This document shows positions 29,660-31,980 of a stretch of DNA of 31,980 nucleotides, in pieces (positions within the stretch are counted from its first letter, which is position 1; every line of letters begins with the position of its first letter). The stretch spans positions 1 through 31,980 of IMG/VR virus record IMGVR_UViG_3300031862_000763; one strand, written 5' to 3'. Position numbers and translations under genes: made by a program. This DNA is from a virus. The notes beneath the pieces were generated by a model, which worked only from the letters and a program-made list of their open reading frames with translations, did not search any database and was not told where the DNA came from.

Positions 29660-30523
29660 ATGGTCTGGGTAACTAGCGGTAGCCTGAACACCGCCAGAGA
29701 TGAGCTGGCGGGCGGAGGGAACGCTGGGAACGCCATCTGTATGGGTGGCGAGTGCAGTGATCCGACCGATATCACAGAAGAGTACAATGGCACCTCCTGG
29801 AGCTCTGGAGGCAATCTGGGAACGGCCAGGACGGGGGCAGCAGGGGGCGGCAATTCCGCTGATGCAATATGTACTGGTGGCTTCGGTGCAGACTTTTACT
29901 ACCCAACATCGACGGAGGAGTACAACGGCACGAGCTGGGGTGTGGGCGGGGAGCTCCCCACAGCGAGAAAATACTTAGCAGGAGGCGGAAATTCTGCTAA
30001 TGCCATCTGCATGGGCGGATATTATTATATTGAAGAACCGGAAGAATACACAATTTATGATGTCACAGAAGAATACAATGGCACTGCCTGGAGCAGCGGA
30101 GGGAGTCTCGGCACGGCCAGATATTACCTTGCGGGCGGCGGGAATTCTTCTGACGCCATCTGCATGGGTGGCTATGATGGCGAGAACTATTCAATTGTAG
30201 CAGAAAAATACAACGGCACCTCCTGGAGTTCTGCCGGGAGCTTAGCGGCAGCCAGGGAGGGGCTGGCGGGTGGCGGGAACTCTTCGGACGCAATTTGTTT
30301 CGGCGGGTTTGATGGCTACTATCTCGGGACTACAGAAAAGTACAACGGCACGATCTGGAGCGCAGGCGACGACCTGAATATCGCCCGCTACTATCTGGCA
30401 GGGGGTGGACTGTCTGGAAATGCTATCAGCATGGGCGGGCACAGGATAGGCTTTACAGCAACCACGGAAACGCTGACAGACGCCCCGCCCTTCCCGCCAA
30501 GGTTCTACATGATATGGATCTGA
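29660..30523 (+). CDS. Stand-alone kelch-like propeller protein
   Basis: 287 residues consisting almost entirely of six repeats of the same type as in the distal tail protein (TARxxLAGGGNSxDAICMGG, then TEEYNGTSWSSGG). A short Pro-rich tail (DAPPFPPRFYMIWI) follows and may attach it to the virion. It begins directly after the previous stop. The likely role is receptor binding, possibly as an exchangeable second adhesin. Conserved Cys in most repeats (AICMGG) is notable. Confidence 0.7.
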   Translation: MVWVTSGSLNTARDELAGGGNAGNAICMGGECSDPTDITEEYNGTSWSSGGNLGTARTGAAGGGNSADAICTGGFGADFYYPTSTEEYNGTSWGVGGELPTARKYLAGGGNSANAICMGGYYYIEEPEEYTIYDVTEEYNGTAWSSGGSLGTARYYLAGGGNSSDAICMGGYDGENYSIVAEKYNGTSWSSAGSLAAAREGLAGGGNSSDAICFGGFDGYYLGTTEKYNGTIWSAGDDLNIARYYLAGGGLSGNAISMGGHRIGFTATTETLTDAPPFPPRFYMIWI

Positions 30524-30574
30524 AACAGCGGGCTGCCCCTAACCCCCTACACGGGGAACCATTCCTGCAGCAGT

Positions 30575-30643
30575 AATTCGGGGGCGGGAGGTCCTCGGCT
30601 CGCAATTCAGGGGGCACAGGATCTCTGCCAGTAATTAGGGGGC
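30575..30643. repeat. Three tandem ~29-bp iterons
   Basis: AATTCGGGGGC (30575), AATTCAGGGGGC (30604) and AATTAGGGGGC (30633) recur every 29 bp, each followed by a similar purine-rich tail. The exact spacing suggests binding sites for a protein, such as the integrase arm sites or a replication/packaging protein. They lie in the gene-free 30524-31062 stretch. Confidence 0.55.
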
Positions 30644-30669
30644 ATGAGCTGTATGCTGTCTGTTATCCT

Positions 30670-30690
30670 TCAAGGCGAAATTCGCCTTGA
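30670..30690. repeat. Palindrome with 10-bp arms
   Basis: TCAAGGCGAA and TTCGCCTTGA flank one central A, a perfect inverted repeat. It is the first of a run of strong hairpins. Confidence 0.7.
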
Positions 30691-30698
30691 CCCTTCAG

Positions 30699-30720
30699 GT
30701 GGGGTCGAGCGCGACCCCAC
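30699..30720. repeat. Hairpin with 9-bp arms
   Basis: GTGGGGTCG and CGACCCCAC flank AGCG. It lies 9 bases after the preceding palindrome. Confidence 0.7.
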
Positions 30721-30762
30721 CCTTGCTGCTTAACGCCAGCAGACTGGCGAGTGCTACTTGTT

Positions 30763-30790
30763 GGGGGAGGGGGACCAGCCGCCCTCCCCC
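30763..30790. repeat. Hairpin with 9-bp G/C arms
   Basis: GGGGGAGGG (30763-30771) pairs with CCCTCCCCC (30782-30790) around a 10-nt loop. The left strand is pure purine. Confidence 0.7.
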
Positions 30791-30805
30791 TTGCTGTAAC
30801 ACTGT

Positions 30806-30831
30806 TTAAGGGGGAGGTACGTCCCCCTTAA
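30806..30831. repeat. Hairpin with 9-bp arms
   Basis: TTAAGGGGG (30806-30814) pairs with CCCCCTTAA (30823-30831) around the loop AGGTACGT. Confidence 0.7.
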
Positions 30832-30840
30832 CAACCCCCT

Positions 30841-30874
30841 GTAGCGGGCTTCGCCCTACGGGCGGGATTCCCGT
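30841..30874. repeat. Overlapping small hairpins
   Basis: GTAG-C-GGGC/GCCCTAC (30841-30859) has a one-base bulge and a TTC loop. GCCC/GGGC (30853-30863) and ACGGG/CCCGT (30858-30874) compete with it, so alternative folds are possible. Confidence 0.5.
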
Positions 30875-30886
30875 GGCTGGGTCGGC

Positions 30887-30904
30887 CCTGGGGCAGGCTT
30901 TTTT
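30887..30904 (+). terminator. Hairpin plus T-run, likely terminator
   Basis: CCTG-GGG-CAGG is followed by CTTTTTT. It is suited to ending rightward transcription from the adhesion genes before the convergent integrase gene. Confidence 0.5.
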
Positions 30905-30951
30905 CTATGTCACTTTATAGATTAGATTGAAAAATGCCATAGAACTTTTTT
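30903..30951. terminator. Second stem with T-run in convergent region
   Basis: TTCTATG (30903-30909) pairs with CATAGAA (30938-30944), followed by CTTTTTT on the plus strand and a T-run on the minus strand within the loop. It could act in either direction between the converging genes. The rest of 30952-31062 shows only GC-rich repeats (GCCGGC, CCGCCGG) and no gene. Confidence 0.35.
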
Positions 30952-31062
30952 GAGGGTGGACCGTTCCAGGCGTGTTACTATGCTTCATCGCCGCCGGTTG
31001 CTCTCTCTCGGTCTGCTGCGCCTGGGTCCAGCGAAGATGGCGGCAGCCGGCAGCGCACAAAA

Positions 31063-31980
31063 TCAAATTCCTAGCTGCGGCACATGCGCCAGGTAGCTCT
31101 GGCGCACATCTGCGGGGTCAATGTGGAAGTAGATATCCACAGCTTCCTTGATCGTATCCCCCCGGAGCCAAGCCACATATTCCCGGCGCATGCCCGCGCG
31201 CAAGAGATGCGTGGTGAACCAGTGCCTACCGCAGTGGGCGCTGAAGTGGTCTTCCATCTTGGGCGAGGCCGGATCATGCAGGTCGCATTGCAATGCCGCC
31301 TTCTCAATGACATGGACGATGCTGCCTTTGTCGATCCGCTTCCCCCAGGTGCTGATCCAGAGGGACGGGTCGGTAGGCTTCCGCTGCTCCCGGATCTCCA
31401 ACCACCGGCGCAGGATATAGGCGGCCTCGTCGTCGAAGAAGACGGTGCGGTTGGACCGCTTCTTTTTTGGCTTCAGGGTGATTGACTGATTCTGCCAGTT
31501 GATATCCTGGACTTCCATCGACAGGAGTTCGCCTCGTCGGACGCCGGTCTTGGCAAGGACGATGAGCATGGCCTTGTCTCGGATGTCCACCGCCGCGCCG
31601 ATGAGCCGGGCCATGTCGTCAATGCTGATCAGCTTGTGAGTATGCTCTTCTGAGTCGGTCTTATAGGGCTTAAGGTATCTCTTTCGTATATCTTGGATGG
31701 GGTTCCCTTTTTTCATCTTCCAGTATATCATATACTCATAAAGACTGGATAGAGCGGCCATCCTCCCTCGGATGGTCCTGGTTGTGAGTCCTCGCTGCCT
31801 GCACTCTTCTATGTAGGCTACGATGTCCTCTTCCTTGGCCGAAGAGAGTGAGACTTTCCGGCCCCGAAAAAAATTCTCTAACTGCTTTAGACTCCGGCCG
31901 TAGGCATAGATTGTCTTAGGATCTATATGCCTGGTACGGGCATCAGCAGACCAGAGGGTGATGAGGTCGGGCTCCGGCAT
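31063..31980 (-). CDS. int: Tyrosine integrase
   Basis: 305 residues reading leftward from an ATG at the window edge. The N-terminal core-binding domain (about 5-105) includes TIYAYGRSLKQLENFFRGRK. The catalytic domain has R148 (TGVRRGELLS), a Lys-rich beta-hairpin (TLKPKKKRSNRTVFF), the H249-x2-R252 box (AHCGRHWFTTHL) and the nucleophile Y284 (VDIYFHID). The usual LGH histidine is replaced by D275 in AWLRGD, as in related methanogen provirus enzymes. It catalyses site-specific integration and excision. The iterons and hairpins downstream of its stop may include its attachment site, but no attP core could be identified. Confidence 0.92.
   Translation of the reverse strand: MPEPDLITLWSADARTRHIDPKTIYAYGRSLKQLENFFRGRKVSLSSAKEEDIVAYIEECRQRGLTTRTIRGRMAALSSLYEYMIYWKMKKGNPIQDIRKRYLKPYKTDSEEHTHKLISIDDMARLIGAAVDIRDKAMLIVLAKTGVRRGELLSMEVQDINWQNQSITLKPKKKRSNRTVFFDDEAAYILRRWLEIREQRKPTDPSLWISTWGKRIDKGSIVHVIEKAALQCDLHDPASPKMEDHFSAHCGRHWFTTHLLRAGMRREYVAWLRGDTIKEAVDIYFHIDPADVRQSYLAHVPQLGI

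Noticed and set aside
31020-31090. A tRNA 3' end as the integrase attachment site
   Set aside because: A CAAATTCC stretch recalls a T-loop, but no matching acceptor or T-stem could be drawn.

Overview
The window reads as nearly all of a head-tailed (Caudoviricetes-type) provirus or virus of an archaeon, most likely a methanogen of the Methanosarcinales/Methanotrichales group. The archaeal case rests on TATA-box promoters placed about 29-30 nt before predicted transcript starts, an ASCH-domain protein and a tyrosine integrase of the type common in methanogen proviruses, an IS1-family element with archaeal-style ends, and a decoration-type protein with a Sec signal and many N-glycosylation sequons. 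The host assignment is inference; no host gene is present.

Layout. Bases 1-3533 hold a run of small, mostly unrecognised, translationally coupled early-type genes (coiled coil, ASCH, winged-helix-like and zinc-ribbon proteins), interrupted at 987-1335 by a gene-poor stretch with four near-identical palindromic operators. A structured 262-bp intergenic region (3534-3795) leads into the packaging and head genes: small terminase, terminase ATPase, terminase nuclease, a zinc-ribbon protein, portal, minor head protein, scaffold, major capsid, signal-peptide decoration protein, connector, stopper and further joining proteins. Two holin-like membrane proteins and several tiny genes follow (15818-16770). 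Next come tail terminator, two tail-tube paralogs, a tail-assembly chaperone pair with an apparent -1 frameshift, a 1310-residue tape measure, and an adhesion module rich in beta-propeller repeats (23707-30523). The right end has iterons, an array of strong hairpins and a leftward tyrosine integrase.

The most unusual content is a set of three mobile modules (about 5035-5608, 6209-7947 and 12941-13886). Each has the same arrangement: a conserved TATA promoter, an approximately 80-nt structured RNA leader, and an HNH-type endonuclease gene. The three endonucleases belong to different HNH types, while the RNA fold is the same in all three: a closing stem, a small hairpin, a second stem with an 8-nt loop, and a pseudoknot from that loop to downstream sequence. 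Stems and pseudoknot are kept by compensatory changes. The loop can also pair with a second copy of the target that overlaps the Shine-Dalgarno sequence, suggesting a translational switch. Each module lies at the very start of a virion gene, with a short stub of that gene's original beginning upstream and a diverged but intact version of the same beginning downstream. The modules therefore appear to have overwritten gene starts by co-conversion, an intronless-homing-like process. The second endonuclease gene is itself broken by an IS1-family insertion whose removal restores the frame exactly.
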